DNA from: Acidobacteriota bacterium
GTDB taxonomy: Bacteria; Acidobacteriota; Holophagae; Acanthopleuribacterales; Acanthopleuribacteraceae
Direction of reading: 5' to 3'
DNA: 64,000 bases
NCBI GenBank assembly: GCA_020439745.1
Contig: JAGQSC010000016.1
Span: 1 to 64,000, forward strand
This document shows positions 18,036-26,943 of this stretch, in pieces (the first letter of the stretch is position 1; every line of letters starts with the position of its first letter). The translations under genes were made by a program, and so were the position numbers. The notes beneath the pieces were generated by a model. The model had not been told where the DNA came from, ran no database searches, and saw only the letters and a list, made by a program, of their open reading frames with translations.

Positions 18036-18350
18036 ATGAAAAAAGAGACCATGAACCGACGTTCGTTTGTCAAAAAATCGGCCGTCGCAGTAGCTGGCCT
18101 TGGCTTGGCTTCACAGGTACAAGCTTACGTGCCGCTTGAGGATGAGAAACACGTACGTGAGTACGACAGCAACAAAGCTCTGATCGACACACTTAAGTAC
18201 GTGGACAAATCAGAAAAGGCCGATCAGAACTGCGGTAATTGCCAGTTTTACACCGAAGCCAAAGAGGGCATGGGCAAATGCACCCTGATCCCCAAAGGTT
18301 TGGTAACAAACACCGGTTATTGTATTTCCTGGGCCAAAAAAGTCAGCTAA
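18036..18350 (+). CDS. High-potential iron-sulfur protein (HiPIP) with Tat signal
   Basis: A 104-aa periplasmic electron carrier. The signal has the twin-arginine motif NRRSFVKK followed by a hydrophobic stretch and AQA-like site (SQVQAY). The mature part has four cysteines, C66, C69, C82 and C96, in the order CxxC-x12-C-x13-C that binds a [4Fe-4S] cluster in HiPIPs. Export folded through Tat fits cofactor loading in the cytoplasm. The ATG at 18036 was chosen for its GGAGG 8 bp upstream; a GTG at 18015 is in frame but lacks one. The redox partner is not evident from neighbours. Confidence 0.92.
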   Translation: MKKETMNRRSFVKKSAVAVAGLGLASQVQAYVPLEDEKHVREYDSNKALIDTLKYVDKSEKADQNCGNCQFYTEAKEGMGKCTLIPKGLVTNTGYCISWAKKVS

Positions 18351-18357
18351 AGGCGAG

Positions 18358-18382
18358 GCCCGGCGGCTAAGATCCGCTGGGC
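18358..18382 (+). terminator. Hairpin after the HiPIP gene
   Basis: GCCCGGCGG pairs with CCGCTGGGC (one G-U) around a 7-base loop, 7 bp after the stop. A second small palindrome CCCCAATTGGGG (18383-18394) follows at once. There is a short T-rich stretch further on (TTTTAT near 18418), so rho-independent termination is plausible but not textbook. Confidence 0.55.
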
Positions 18383-18485
18383 CCCCAATTGGGGCGCTAG
18401 TTCCCCATTTCAGGATCTTTTATCGCCGAATCAGCGCAAACCCGTGTGGCACGGCACTTGCCCTATGCCTGTCACGGAGGTATGT

Positions 18486-19583
18486 ATGTTTTTTGTCTTA
18501 CTTGTGCTGGCATCCAACAATGCCAATTGGGTTTTCAACGAAACGGGCGTATTTCAGCCATTGGGTGCCGAAGAGGTTCGCGTTTCCGAACACGGGATCT
18601 ATATCGTGAACTTTGCGGAATCCAGAATCATTCATCTGGACCACGACGGCACACAACTCAAAGATATCGGCGCAAAAGGCAGGGGTCCTGGTGAGTTTAC
18701 CTACCCCATGTATCTATTTGTGGATCGCAAAGGCGTGTTTGTAGCGGATGCCCTTACCAACGCCATGAGTCAATTCACCCATGACGGCAGTTTTGTGAAA
18801 CGCGTCAACCTGCCGGGTCGTAATCTTGCCCTGGCAAGAACATCGTCTGGTTGGCTTTACGGTACATGGGAAGACAGCCACGAAGGCCAAGAACCGGCGC
18901 TCTATATAGCTGACGACGCTTTCGAAGAGATTCGTCAGATCAAACTCATCCAAGATCCTGGGTTTGCCAGTGGGATGCGAGTGGAAATGGGACCCGAGGG
19001 TGTACAAGCCGTGTATGCGCCCGTGTCTACATCCCCTATCATGTGCGTATCGCTTGACGGCAAAACCGCCTATCTCAATGAAGGCGACCGTTTTCAGATT
19101 CATGTCATCGACACCGCGAAAGGCGAGGTCATTCAAACACTCACCCGAACTGAACCCCGAATACCCTTCGATACCGATTGGGCCGACGAACGATTCGCCC
19201 AGATTCAGGAACGCATGCCCAGTCAGCAGCAGAATATCTCGTTCGACAAAGCCTATCCCGACTACTTTCCGGTGGTTCGCGAGATGGCTTTTAGTCCCGA
19301 TAACCAATTAGTGGTCAATCGTTGGATGGGTAAACCCGACGACCGAGACCATGCCATCTGCCTGGATGCAGCAGGTCAAGAAATACCGCTTACCTGGAGC
19401 TGGTCGAATATTAGCCGCTATTGTGGCTCTTACGATGGCTATGCGTATGTCACCGTATTCAATCAGGAACGGGAAGAAGCTGGCGTGGCAAAAATCCCAT
19501 TGGAGAAAGCCCAACTGTTTTTAACCGACAACCCCATTGTTTTTGAAGGTACTGCCGGCAGGACTATTTCCATCTCTAACTAG
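18486..19583 (+). CDS. Secreted 6-bladed beta-propeller protein
   Basis: About 365 aa with a short signal peptide (MFFVLLVLASNNA). The repeat-bearing motif GAKGRGPGEFTYPM is the mark of the 6-bladed propeller/NHL-like family common in Bacteroidota and Acidobacteriota. Repeating hydrophobic strands with D/G turns (IIHLDHDGTQL, MSQFTHDGSFV) fit blades. The start at 18486 has GGAGG five bases upstream; an in-frame ATG earlier (18465) does not. A related protein lies at 21457-22638, and a histidine kinase on the other strand separates them. Ligand and role are unknown. The stop shares CTAG with the kinase stop. Confidence 0.82.
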   Translation: MFFVLLVLASNNANWVFNETGVFQPLGAEEVRVSEHGIYIVNFAESRIIHLDHDGTQLKDIGAKGRGPGEFTYPMYLFVDRKGVFVADALTNAMSQFTHDGSFVKRVNLPGRNLALARTSSGWLYGTWEDSHEGQEPALYIADDAFEEIRQIKLIQDPGFASGMRVEMGPEGVQAVYAPVSTSPIMCVSLDGKTAYLNEGDRFQIHVIDTAKGEVIQTLTRTEPRIPFDTDWADERFAQIQERMPSQQQNISFDKAYPDYFPVVREMAFSPDNQLVVNRWMGKPDDRDHAICLDAAGQEIPLTWSWSNISRYCGSYDGYAYVTVFNQEREEAGVAKIPLEKAQLFLTDNPIVFEGTAGRTISISN

Positions 19584-21412
19584 CTGGAGGCGCGAGGAAG
19601 CATCAAAACGAAGCGGGAACCTAGGCCCAGACCATCGGAATGGGCCACAAGGTCCCCGCCCAAATCCTTGGCAATCCGCGCGCAGTAATGCAGACCAAAC
19701 CCGTGTCCATCGGCCTTGGTGGTAAAGCCATAGGAAAACAAACGGTCAAGCGTTTCCTGTGTCATGCCCGCACCGTTATCTTCCACTGACAACTCCACCA
19801 ATTCTGGACTGATTTCACGGGTTGCCAGCTTTAGCTTTCGATTGTCCGGGTTGTTGCTGAGCATGGCTTCTTTTGCGTTTTTAAGCAAGTTCATGATTAC
19901 GTGGCCCACCTTGGTGCTGGGACCTCGAACAACCATGCCTGCAGGGATTTCTGCAGTGACTTCGATGGTCTGGCCTAGGCCGGCACTCATCTGTATGCGC
20001 AATGCATCCTTCACGATGTCCGACAGATCTGAGCCCTCGTCCACAAACTCACGGGCCAGCGACTGCTGACTGGTAGCAATATCGTTGATGAGTTGAACAG
20101 ACCGACGCAAGGCGGTGATCTCTTGAGCCAACAAACCCTGTTCCGATTGAAGAATGGGTGCTAACTGGATCAAAGTATCCATCAAAAGGCCGGATTTCGG
20201 GTCGTTGGCGACATAGTCAACCAGATTCTCTCGCTTTGAATCCAACAGGCTCAGGCAACGCTTCAGCACACGCAATCGACTCTCGTCCAGTATGTTAGCC
20301 ATCTGATATGACGACACATTAATGCTATTCAGCACGTTGCGAATATTGTGAATAGCAGCATTGGCAAACTCTTTGGCCGCCCTCAACTCCGATTCGATGG
20401 CGATGCGCCCTTCAATCTCCGCATTCAACTGCTGATTGCGTTCCGCGAGATCTCTCGTTCGCTCGGTGACCAATAGCTTGAGTTCCTCGCTGCGGGCCTG
20501 CAATTCACCGCGAGCGGTCACCAACTCCGTGATGTCGGTAATGTACCCTTCAATCGCTATGGCCTCTCCCTTTTCGTCAAAGACAGGTACACCCTGTTCC
20601 CACACGTGTTTCAATTCACCGGACCTCGTCCGAATGGCGAATTCAAACAAAAATGGCCGTTTCTCTTGGATGGCACGCAGGGCCTCATGATCGTTCACTT
20701 CTCGATACGCTGGATCCACCAAAAGGTCCACAAATGCCACGCTGTCCGACATAAATTCGGCGGCTGTGTATCCCGTCAACTCCAAACAACCGTCCGATAT
20801 GAATTCCTTTGTCCAACGAGTGTCTATTTTTGAGCGATAAACCATTCCGGGTAGGTTACTGATCAATCTGGCTAGTCGTTGTTCTTGCTCCACCAACACG
20901 GAGCGATTCGATGCGTTAGTCACGGCTTGACTGCATGGCGCAGCTAATAACTGAAGTACCTCCAAACATGTATCCGTGAATGGATGCCCAGTGTAGCCCA
21001 CCAAGAGACCCAGCCAATCACCAGACCAACCCAACATGGGTACGACGACACTGACGCCTTCAAAGTCGGGGTCTACATCAAGATCCCCTTTCTTGACGCT
21101 GAATTGTCCAGCTCCAGAATGGAGTGCGGCAGATCGTGTCTTGGGTTCCTGCCATGTCTCATGCCAAAACAATCTGGTGTATTCCCTACTGCCGTCTACG
21201 CCGAACAGAACACCTTGCATGCCATCCAATCGAATCGCGTGCACCGTTTCCCGAATGACGCCCTCAAGGAATGGCCCATCAGCAGCTGCGCGAGCCAGTA
21301 TCGAACGGGCGGTTTCTATGGTCCTAGCAGCCATCAAAAGGGCTCTATCCTGATCATGACTCTCGATCATAGGCACGCCGGAGCGCTTGTCAAGGCGCAA
21401 CAAATGACGCAC
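19580..21412 (-). CDS. GAF-PAS sensor histidine kinase
   Basis: A 610-aa soluble kinase with no membrane helix. A GAF-like domain (about 30-165) is followed by a PAS domain (about 185-298) with its PAC tail (ITDITELV). A coiled coil (299-350) leads to H355 in AIHNIRNVLNSI. The C-terminal ATPase has NLLKNAKEAM, DNGAGM and GHGFGLHYCA. The HNIRN variant of the H box is seen in kinases related to the KinB/HNIR-type group. No response regulator is adjacent. It lies between two propeller genes, and its stop overlaps that of the first by 4 bp. Confidence 0.9.
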   Translation of the reverse strand: MRHLLRLDKRSGVPMIESHDQDRALLMAARTIETARSILARAAADGPFLEGVIRETVHAIRLDGMQGVLFGVDGSREYTRLFWHETWQEPKTRSAALHSGAGQFSVKKGDLDVDPDFEGVSVVVPMLGWSGDWLGLLVGYTGHPFTDTCLEVLQLLAAPCSQAVTNASNRSVLVEQEQRLARLISNLPGMVYRSKIDTRWTKEFISDGCLELTGYTAAEFMSDSVAFVDLLVDPAYREVNDHEALRAIQEKRPFLFEFAIRTRSGELKHVWEQGVPVFDEKGEAIAIEGYITDITELVTARGELQARSEELKLLVTERTRDLAERNQQLNAEIEGRIAIESELRAAKEFANAAIHNIRNVLNSINVSSYQMANILDESRLRVLKRCLSLLDSKRENLVDYVANDPKSGLLMDTLIQLAPILQSEQGLLAQEITALRRSVQLINDIATSQQSLAREFVDEGSDLSDIVKDALRIQMSAGLGQTIEVTAEIPAGMVVRGPSTKVGHVIMNLLKNAKEAMLSNNPDNRKLKLATREISPELVELSVEDNGAGMTQETLDRLFSYGFTTKADGHGFGLHYCARIAKDLGGDLVAHSDGLGLGSRFVLMLPRASS

Positions 21413-21456
21413 CGCGTCGTAAGTCCAATTGGGTGGTAAGCCTATGGGAGGGACAG

Positions 21457-22638
21457 ATGATTTTTACAATGATGGCATTGTGTTTTGGGGACGTAGTTAA
21501 TAATCCTGAAGCAACAGGATCAAAATCAATCATTTTCGAGGAAGTGTTGCGTTTTGGCGCCATCGAGCCAGGTGACGAGTATCTTTGGTTCGATAGCACC
21601 GTACCAGCGAATTTGGATGTGAATCAAAAGGGAGAGATTTATGTCTTAGACCCGAAGGGAAAACGGGTTTTACATTTCACCGAAAAGGGTGAATTCGTGG
21701 ACGTACTTGTGAAAGCAGGCGAGGGTCCTGGCGAAGCCAATAACCCAACCTTCTTCCAACTAATGGAGCGGGGTGCCATGGTATCGGAACCACGCGGAGC
21801 ATCGGTTAAATTCACGTTTTTTGACAATGACTACGCATACGAGTCGGTGTACGAAAGCATGGATCTTTCCAAACTTGTGGCGAGAGCTTCCTTTTCACCG
21901 AAAGGAACCGTCGCGTTCGGCCTCGTCATGGAAATCGACACGACTGGAGGTCCTTCGTTTTTCAAATCGGCGATCCTCGACCGAGAATTCAACGTCATCG
22001 AATACCTTTCGTCGACTGAATGGCCCATTCCCGACCCATCGCGATTCGGTGATCCCAGTTACTGGAGTGAGTTAATTGGTAAGCAAATGAATGGACTGAT
22101 GAACCAGGGTAATCAACAAGTAGCGTTTTATGCCGACGGCAGCCTACTGATCAACTACCCACACAAGTACCAGATCGACGAAAGGGCTGCTGACGGCAAG
22201 ACGCTGGTCAAGTCGATCAACAAGGCCTACAAACCCATTGCCATGAAACAATCAGACACGGATGGACTAGGCCAATGGCTGCAGGACACCATTTTCGAGC
22301 AGGCACCGCAGCTGGCACAGATCGTCAATGATCAAACAATCAAAAAAGCCTTGGAACTAGCCGACTTGCCAGAGGTCAAACCCCCGGTCTATTTCATCAT
22401 CCCCATTGAGAACCTGGGCTTCCTGGCGTTACGAGAAGTGAATTTCGCAGATGAATCGTTCAATGCCGACTTGTTCCTTCGCGACGGCACCTGTATCGGC
22501 CATGTGGACTCGCCATCAGATGGTCTGGCTGACCTGTTCGGCCCTCGCATGGTCTTCAAGAACGGCAAAGCCTACACCATGATGCACAATGAAGATGGCG
22601 ACAACGAAGTGGTGGTCTACAACTACGAAATCCGTTAG
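21457..22638 (+). CDS. 6-bladed beta-propeller protein
   Basis: About 393 aa. It has the family motif GEGPGEANNPTF near residue 95 and repeated strands such as GEIYVLDPKGKRVLHFTEKG. The N-terminal hydrophobic stretch (MIFTMMALCFGD) could serve as a short signal peptide. The ATG at 21457 follows a GGGAGG ribosome site by 4-5 bp; the earlier in-frame ATG at 21433 lacks one. It resembles the propeller at 18486-19583 in layout, suggesting an ancient duplication. A strong hairpin at 22654 ends the unit. Function unknown. Confidence 0.8.
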   Translation: MIFTMMALCFGDVVNNPEATGSKSIIFEEVLRFGAIEPGDEYLWFDSTVPANLDVNQKGEIYVLDPKGKRVLHFTEKGEFVDVLVKAGEGPGEANNPTFFQLMERGAMVSEPRGASVKFTFFDNDYAYESVYESMDLSKLVARASFSPKGTVAFGLVMEIDTTGGPSFFKSAILDREFNVIEYLSSTEWPIPDPSRFGDPSYWSELIGKQMNGLMNQGNQQVAFYADGSLLINYPHKYQIDERAADGKTLVKSINKAYKPIAMKQSDTDGLGQWLQDTIFEQAPQLAQIVNDQTIKKALELADLPEVKPPVYFIIPIENLGFLALREVNFADESFNADLFLRDGTCIGHVDSPSDGLADLFGPRMVFKNGKAYTMMHNEDGDNEVVVYNYEIR

Positions 22639-22653
22639 ATCCGCGATTACGGA

Positions 22654-22690
22654 GCCGCAGTCGGCATTTAAGACTCGAGCCGACTGCGGC
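22654..22690. terminator. Perfect 12-bp hairpin after the second propeller gene
   Basis: Arms GCCGCAGTCGGC and GCCGACTGCGGC are exact reverse complements around a 13-base loop, 16 bp past the stop codon. It is the best stem in the window. No T-run follows on the plus strand, so it may stop transcription with Rho help or protect the mRNA end. Confidence 0.7.
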
Positions 22691-22757
22691 CAAGCAATTG
22701 AGTCAGCGACAAATCTCAAGTCGGGCATTCTCTAACTCCAGACAACCATTCAGTGGT

Positions 22758-22781
22758 ATATTTAGTTGGTTAGCTAAATAT
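22758..22781 (+). promoter_or_regulatory. Probable ArsR operator overlapping the -10 region
   Basis: A perfect inverted repeat, ATATTTAG at 22758-22765 and CTAAATAT at 22774-22781, with an 8-base spacer, lies just before arsR. TATATT (22757-22762) is a candidate -10 box, so bound ArsR would block polymerase. Position and symmetry match known ArsR/SmtB operators. Confidence 0.72.
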
Positions 22782-22797
22782 GCAATCGGAGGTGACT

Positions 22798-23178
22798 GTG
22801 GAGCTGTTGACGGGGGTTTTTAAGGCGCTTGCCGATCGGAACCGGTTGCGTATGCTGGCCGCACTCATGCGGTACGACGAACTGTGCGCTTGTCAGTTGA
22901 TTGAATTGATTCAGGTGACTGGCGCCACCGCTTCACGGCATATGGGTGTGCTCATCGCCTCAGGACTGGTGGCCAGCCGCAAAGAGGGACGCTGGGTTTA
23001 TTACCGACTGTGTCGCGAGAAAGCCGAGTATCACTCCTTGATCAGCTGGATTGAGGCCCGACTCAAAATTAGTCCCGATGCCGAAAAAGACGCCAAAACA
23101 CTGACCACCATCATGGCCTTTGATCCGGAAGACTTGTGCAGAAAACAGCACGGCGAATCATGCTGCCCGCCAAAGTGA
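22798..23178 (+). CDS. arsR: ArsR-family arsenic-responsive repressor
   Basis: About 126 aa, winged-helix fold. The helix-turn-helix is in QVTGATASRHMGVLIASGLV and the wing in GRWVYYRL. Cysteines in ELCACQL (residues 30 and 32) match the classic ArsR metal site, and the C-terminal tail ends in CRKQHGESCCPPK, a vicinal pair that may also bind arsenite. GTG at 22798 is preferred because GGAGG lies 5 bp upstream and the operator then stays outside the gene; an ATG at 22780 lies inside the operator. It is followed by arsenate reductase and Acr3 genes, confirming the role. Confidence 0.9.
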   Translation: MELLTGVFKALADRNRLRMLAALMRYDELCACQLIELIQVTGATASRHMGVLIASGLVASRKEGRWVYYRLCREKAEYHSLISWIEARLKISPDAEKDAKTLTTIMAFDPEDLCRKQHGESCCPPK

Positions 23179-23185
23179 GGCCTTT

Positions 23186-23632
23186 ATGTCAAAACTAAAA
23201 GTGCTTTTCCTATGCACCGGCAACTCGTGCCGCAGCCAAATGGCGGAGGGCTGGGCGCGACATCTCAAGTCCGAGGTGATCGAAGCCTATTCAGCCGGTA
23301 CCAACCCCCAAGGTTTGAACCCCTATGCCGTCAAAGTGATGGCTGAAGTAGGCGTGGATATCTCTAGCCATCGCTCACAACCCATTGATGCATTGGCAGA
23401 CATTCCCCTGGATTTCGTGGTCACAGTCTGCGGCCATGCCCACGAAACCTGCCCGGTCTTTCCCGGAGACTGCAAAGTGGTCCATGTCGGGTTTGAGGAC
23501 CCACCCCAAATGGCGAAGGCGCTCGCCGAGCAAGGTGCCTCGGAGCAGGCACAACTGGACTGTTACCGAAAGGTGCGTGATCAAATCAGGGCCTTCATCG
23601 AAACATTGCCCGAAGGATTGAATCATGACTGA
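23186..23632 (+). CDS. arsC: Arsenate reductase, thioredoxin-coupled type
   Basis: A 148-aa low-molecular-weight phosphatase-like enzyme that reduces arsenate to arsenite. The three catalytic cysteines are at C10 (LCTGNSCRS), C82 and C89 ([10 protein letters not shown]), the same positions as in the S. aureus pI258 enzyme, which uses thioredoxin. The ATG at 23186 was chosen because the conserved [10 protein letters not shown] begins there; it is 7 bp after arsR. The stop overlaps the acr3 gene by 8 bp, so arsenite is made and exported by one operon. Confidence 0.95.
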   Translation: MSKLKVLFLCTGNSCRSQMAEGWARHLKSEVIEAYSAGTNPQGLNPYAVKVMAEVGVDISSHRSQPIDALADIPLDFVVTVCGHAHETCPVFPGDCKVVHVGFEDPPQMAKALAEQGASEQAQLDCYRKVRDQIRAFIETLPEGLNHD

Positions 23633-24791
23633 CCTACCGACTAGACACATGACATCGGTGTTCGAAAAGTATCTGAGTCTGTGGGTAGGCCTGTGCATCG
23701 TGGCCGGTATCATCCTGGGAAAAGCGGCGCCCGGCCTCGCCAAAACGCTGGACGGTATGAGCCTGCAGATCCAGGGTGCACCCGTGGTTTCCATTCCTAT
23801 CGCCATCTGCCTGTTCTTCATGATGTATCCCATCATGGTGAAAATCGATTTCGCAAAAGTGGTCAAGGCGGGAAAGAGCGGCAAGCCCGTCTTCCTCACC
23901 CTCTTTGTCAACTGGTGCATCAAGCCCTTCACCATGTATGCGATTTCGATGTTTTTCCTTGGATACCTGCTCAAGAACCTCATCGGAACCGACGCTATGG
24001 ATTGGGTGAAAATGCCGTTTGGACTGGATCTGCCCGTTGGCGCAGAGCACGGAGCTGGCGTGGTCGTGCTTCAAGATAGCATCCCGATGCTCCAAATCCC
24101 TCTTTGGCGTAGCTATTTTGCCGGCTGTATTTTGCTGGGCATTGCGCCCTGCACCGCCATGGTCTTGGTTTGGGGTTATTTGGCACGCGGCAATGACGGG
24201 TTGACCCTGGTCATGGTGGCCATCAACTCACTCACCATGCTTGTCCTTTACGGTGTGCTGGGCGGATTCCTATTAGGTGTTGGGAAACTGCCCGTCCCTT
24301 GGCAAGCGCTGCTCTTGTCCGTCTCCATTTATGTCGCCCTACCCTTGGTGGCCGGTTACCTATCGCGCAAGTGGATCATCGGCCGCAAAGGTGAGGCATG
24401 GTTCCAACAGCACTTTCTCAAACGCTTGACGCCGATTACCATCAGTGCGCTGCTGCTGACTCTGGTTTTGCTGTTTAGCTTCAAAGGCGAGACGATTTTG
24501 GCCAATCCACTCACCATTCTGTGGATTTCGATCCCCCTGTTCATCCAGACCGTGCTTGTCTTTAGTTTGGGGTACGGCGCCGCAAATCTGCTCGCCCTCG
24601 AATACCAGGACGCCGCACCAGTCGCTCTGATTGGTGCTTCCAACCACTTCGAAGTAGCCATCGCCACAGCCGTCATGTTGTTTGGACTTTCGTCTGGAGC
24701 TGCCCTGGCCACGGTGGTGGGCGTACTGATCGAGGTGCCGGTGATGTTGTTGTTGGTGGGCGTCTGCAAACGCACTGCTAGCTGGTTTTAG
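23625..24791 (+). CDS. acr3: Acr3-family arsenite efflux pump
   Basis: A 388-aa inner-membrane carrier with about ten helices, length typical of Acr3. C98 in [11 protein letters not shown] is the essential cysteine of helix 4, and the Glu in [12 protein letters not shown] (near residue 374) matches the conserved helix-10 glutamate. It exports arsenite using the proton gradient and completes the arsR-arsC-acr3 operon. It overlaps arsC by 8 bp. The weak hairpin at 24807-24830 may end the transcript. Confidence 0.95.
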   Translation: MTDLPTRHMTSVFEKYLSLWVGLCIVAGIILGKAAPGLAKTLDGMSLQIQGAPVVSIPIAICLFFMMYPIMVKIDFAKVVKAGKSGKPVFLTLFVNWCIKPFTMYAISMFFLGYLLKNLIGTDAMDWVKMPFGLDLPVGAEHGAGVVVLQDSIPMLQIPLWRSYFAGCILLGIAPCTAMVLVWGYLARGNDGLTLVMVAINSLTMLVLYGVLGGFLLGVGKLPVPWQALLLSVSIYVALPLVAGYLSRKWIIGRKGEAWFQQHFLKRLTPITISALLLTLVLLFSFKGETILANPLTILWISIPLFIQTVLVFSLGYGAANLLALEYQDAAPVALIGASNHFEVAIATAVMLFGLSSGAALATVVGVLIEVPVMLLLVGVCKRTASWF

Positions 24792-24806
24792 GTTTGGGGT
24801 TCTGGA

Positions 24807-24830
24807 CCGATGGGCCGTGAGACCCACCGG
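24807..24830. terminator. Weak hairpin between acr3 and the convergent secreted-protein gene
   Basis: CCGATGGG and CCCACCGG pair with one mismatch around an 8-base loop, 15 bp past the acr3 stop. It could act in both directions, since the next gene converges. No T-run is present. Confidence 0.35.
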
Positions 24831-24873
24831 CCAAGTTATATGTCGGCCTCCTCATACCAGGGTGGCGATTGCC

Positions 24874-26943
24874 TTACTTCACATCCAAGGCAAGTGCCAC
24901 CTGGGCTGGTGGGAGTACGGCAGAGAACTCCATCAACTTGCCACTTTCGGGGAAGTCGAACGGGATGGGCTTCACACCCGCCAACTTGCCAGCCTCTTTG
25001 GTCAACGACCGAAGCACCGACTTGGCTTTGAGCTCGGCATGGCGATCATCCCGATCTCCCCCGAAATGAGGCGTGGTCCTTCCTGAAGTCCCATAGTAAC
25101 TACCAACCCGATCGGGAGCAGCGGTAACAACTAATTCTTCAGACACAGCTTCAATTGTAAGCACGACGGTCACATCCAAACGTCTCCTTTCCTTCAGCAT
25201 CACTTGCAGTTTTTGAGACTGCATACCTGGCAACGTCACCCTCACCACAGCAAACCCCGGCTTCAGGCCTTGGAAATAGAAACGCCCATCAGCGCGCGAG
25301 ACTTCGCTTCTGGATCCGTACATATTGTCCGCATCCAACTCAACGACCGCACCGGGCAGTGGTCCACCGTAAGGGTCGGTCACTGTTCCTGATAGTTGCG
25401 CGGATCCCGCGGGGTATTCTTTGGGTTCGCTCGATGTCTGGTCCCACATCACCAAACTCCGCGCGCCTTCCAACGCTGCCGGAGCAAGGTCTCCCGTTCG
25501 GTAGCGGTACTTGAACCGTTCTGGCAACAACCAGCGGCAATCGTGTCGCAGAACCGGGCTGTCCCACTGCGGCAACACCAGTTCCAGCGGTTGGCGTTTC
25601 GTCACTTTGCCCAGATTGCCTATGAGCACTAGTTCAGCCCTCACTTCGGCGTTGCGGGACAAAGGCAAGGGCAAGATCACCCGATCACCCTGGACGATGG
25701 GCCGGACTCCGATCCCTTCGACACTGGCTGTCCACAACTCAAAACCTGCCGGTAGATGTAAAGATGCCCTGTTCGAGCCTCTTAGGGCCACCTCATCACG
25801 CACCACTAGCTGTCCTTCGTCAGTGAGCATGACCGTCGATTGGCGGACCTCAATCCATTCGGACAAGCGAGGAGCCTCCTCAAATCGACGTAATTCATAG
25901 GAAACGGCTGTTGACGGATCCGTGCGTAGCCAGGCCACCAAGGGCGTCGCATTGGGAAACACCTTGCCAAACATGTCGGGCAACTCTGTGATGTCCAGAC
26001 GACGCCAAGCCTTTTCGGGCTGAGGCGTCAGATCCACTGACTGATGGGATGCCAGCACCAGGTAGTGATGCTTTTGGGGCGCATTACAGGATACGTTGGC
26101 CAACTGGCCATCTGGCTCACCTCGTTTCTGCCAGCTCAGGAACCCGCTACCACTGCGACTGCGATGAACGCGATCCTCGGTAGCCGCCAACTGAGGACCT
26201 TCATCGGTAGCGAAATGCTCTACCTCTTGCCAAGCCACGCCACTCAACTCATAAATAGGAAGTTCGCCTTGAATCACCTCCACATAAAATCCCGTGCTGT
26301 GACTGGCACCAAGTCGGTTCAAGTCCACCAGGTCAAAACGCGTTGATTGCACCAGATTCTCGACCACGTTTTCGGCCATGTCGCGGAACACGATTTCGGT
26401 AGCGGCCGATCTGGACGGGGCCAGACGAACCCGCCGTTGATCTCCGTTGAGTGCATCGGCAACCACACCTGCATTACACGAATCAATGCGCCAATCACTA
26501 GGCATCGTCATGTCAATCTCGGTGACCGCCGAGCCGATGGGCGCTAATCGAAGCATGCGATGGCCCGGGTCACCGGTTAGAAGGACATGCGTTGATGCCG
26601 TCACGCGATAACGTTGCTTGTCGCTGGGTATGAACCGATAGGTTTTGCCGTCACGCACAATACTGCCCGTATCGGGTTCAACGCGTACACGACTGGCCCA
26701 GCCAGGCAAGGAGAAGGCCACACTGCCCAATCCCACACGCGCATCTAATTCCATGGTGATGGCTAAGTCTGCCGCTTCGTCATCGACCGTTGCCGATATG
26801 GCGCACGAGACCAAGCGGGCTGCTTCCGATTGAACCGCTTCAGTTAACTGACGTTCGGCGACCGTGTCTTTGAGCGCCATGTACTCAGACAACGGCAACG
26901 TCACTTCTTGGGCTAAACACAACAGCAAAATGATCATAACCAT
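24874..26943 (-). CDS. Secreted protein of unknown function with a carboxypeptidase-regulatory-like domain
   Basis: A 689-aa protein with a very short signal peptide (MVMIILLLCLAQ). Most of it is beta-rich with no recognised enzyme motif. Residues 535-625 form a carboxypeptidase-regulatory-like fold (LSGTVTDPYGGPLPGAVVEL, then SRADGRFYFQGLKPG). Directly after it comes SEELVVTAAPD, which looks like the TonB-box region of Oar-type receptors, but the chain ends about 85 residues later with no barrel. It shares the start QEVTLPLSEYMAL with the gene upstream (VQVTLPLKDFETLW), so the two are probably paralogous or partner proteins. They overlap by 10 bp. No function can be assigned. Confidence 0.72.
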   Translation of the reverse strand: MVMIILLLCLAQEVTLPLSEYMALKDTVAERQLTEAVQSEAARLVSCAISATVDDEAADLAITMELDARVGLGSVAFSLPGWASRVRVEPDTGSIVRDGKTYRFIPSDKQRYRVTASTHVLLTGDPGHRMLRLAPIGSAVTEIDMTMPSDWRIDSCNAGVVADALNGDQRRVRLAPSRSAATEIVFRDMAENVVENLVQSTRFDLVDLNRLGASHSTGFYVEVIQGELPIYELSGVAWQEVEHFATDEGPQLAATEDRVHRSRSGSGFLSWQKRGEPDGQLANVSCNAPQKHHYLVLASHQSVDLTPQPEKAWRRLDITELPDMFGKVFPNATPLVAWLRTDPSTAVSYELRRFEEAPRLSEWIEVRQSTVMLTDEGQLVVRDEVALRGSNRASLHLPAGFELWTASVEGIGVRPIVQGDRVILPLPLSRNAEVRAELVLIGNLGKVTKRQPLELVLPQWDSPVLRHDCRWLLPERFKYRYRTGDLAPAALEGARSLVMWDQTSSEPKEYPAGSAQLSGTVTDPYGGPLPGAVVELDADNMYGSRSEVSRADGRFYFQGLKPGFAVVRVTLPGMQSQKLQVMLKERRRLDVTVVLTIEAVSEELVVTAAPDRVGSYYGTSGRTTPHFGGDRDDRHAELKAKSVLRSLTKEAGKLAGVKPIPFDFPESGKLMEFSAVLPPAQVALALDVK

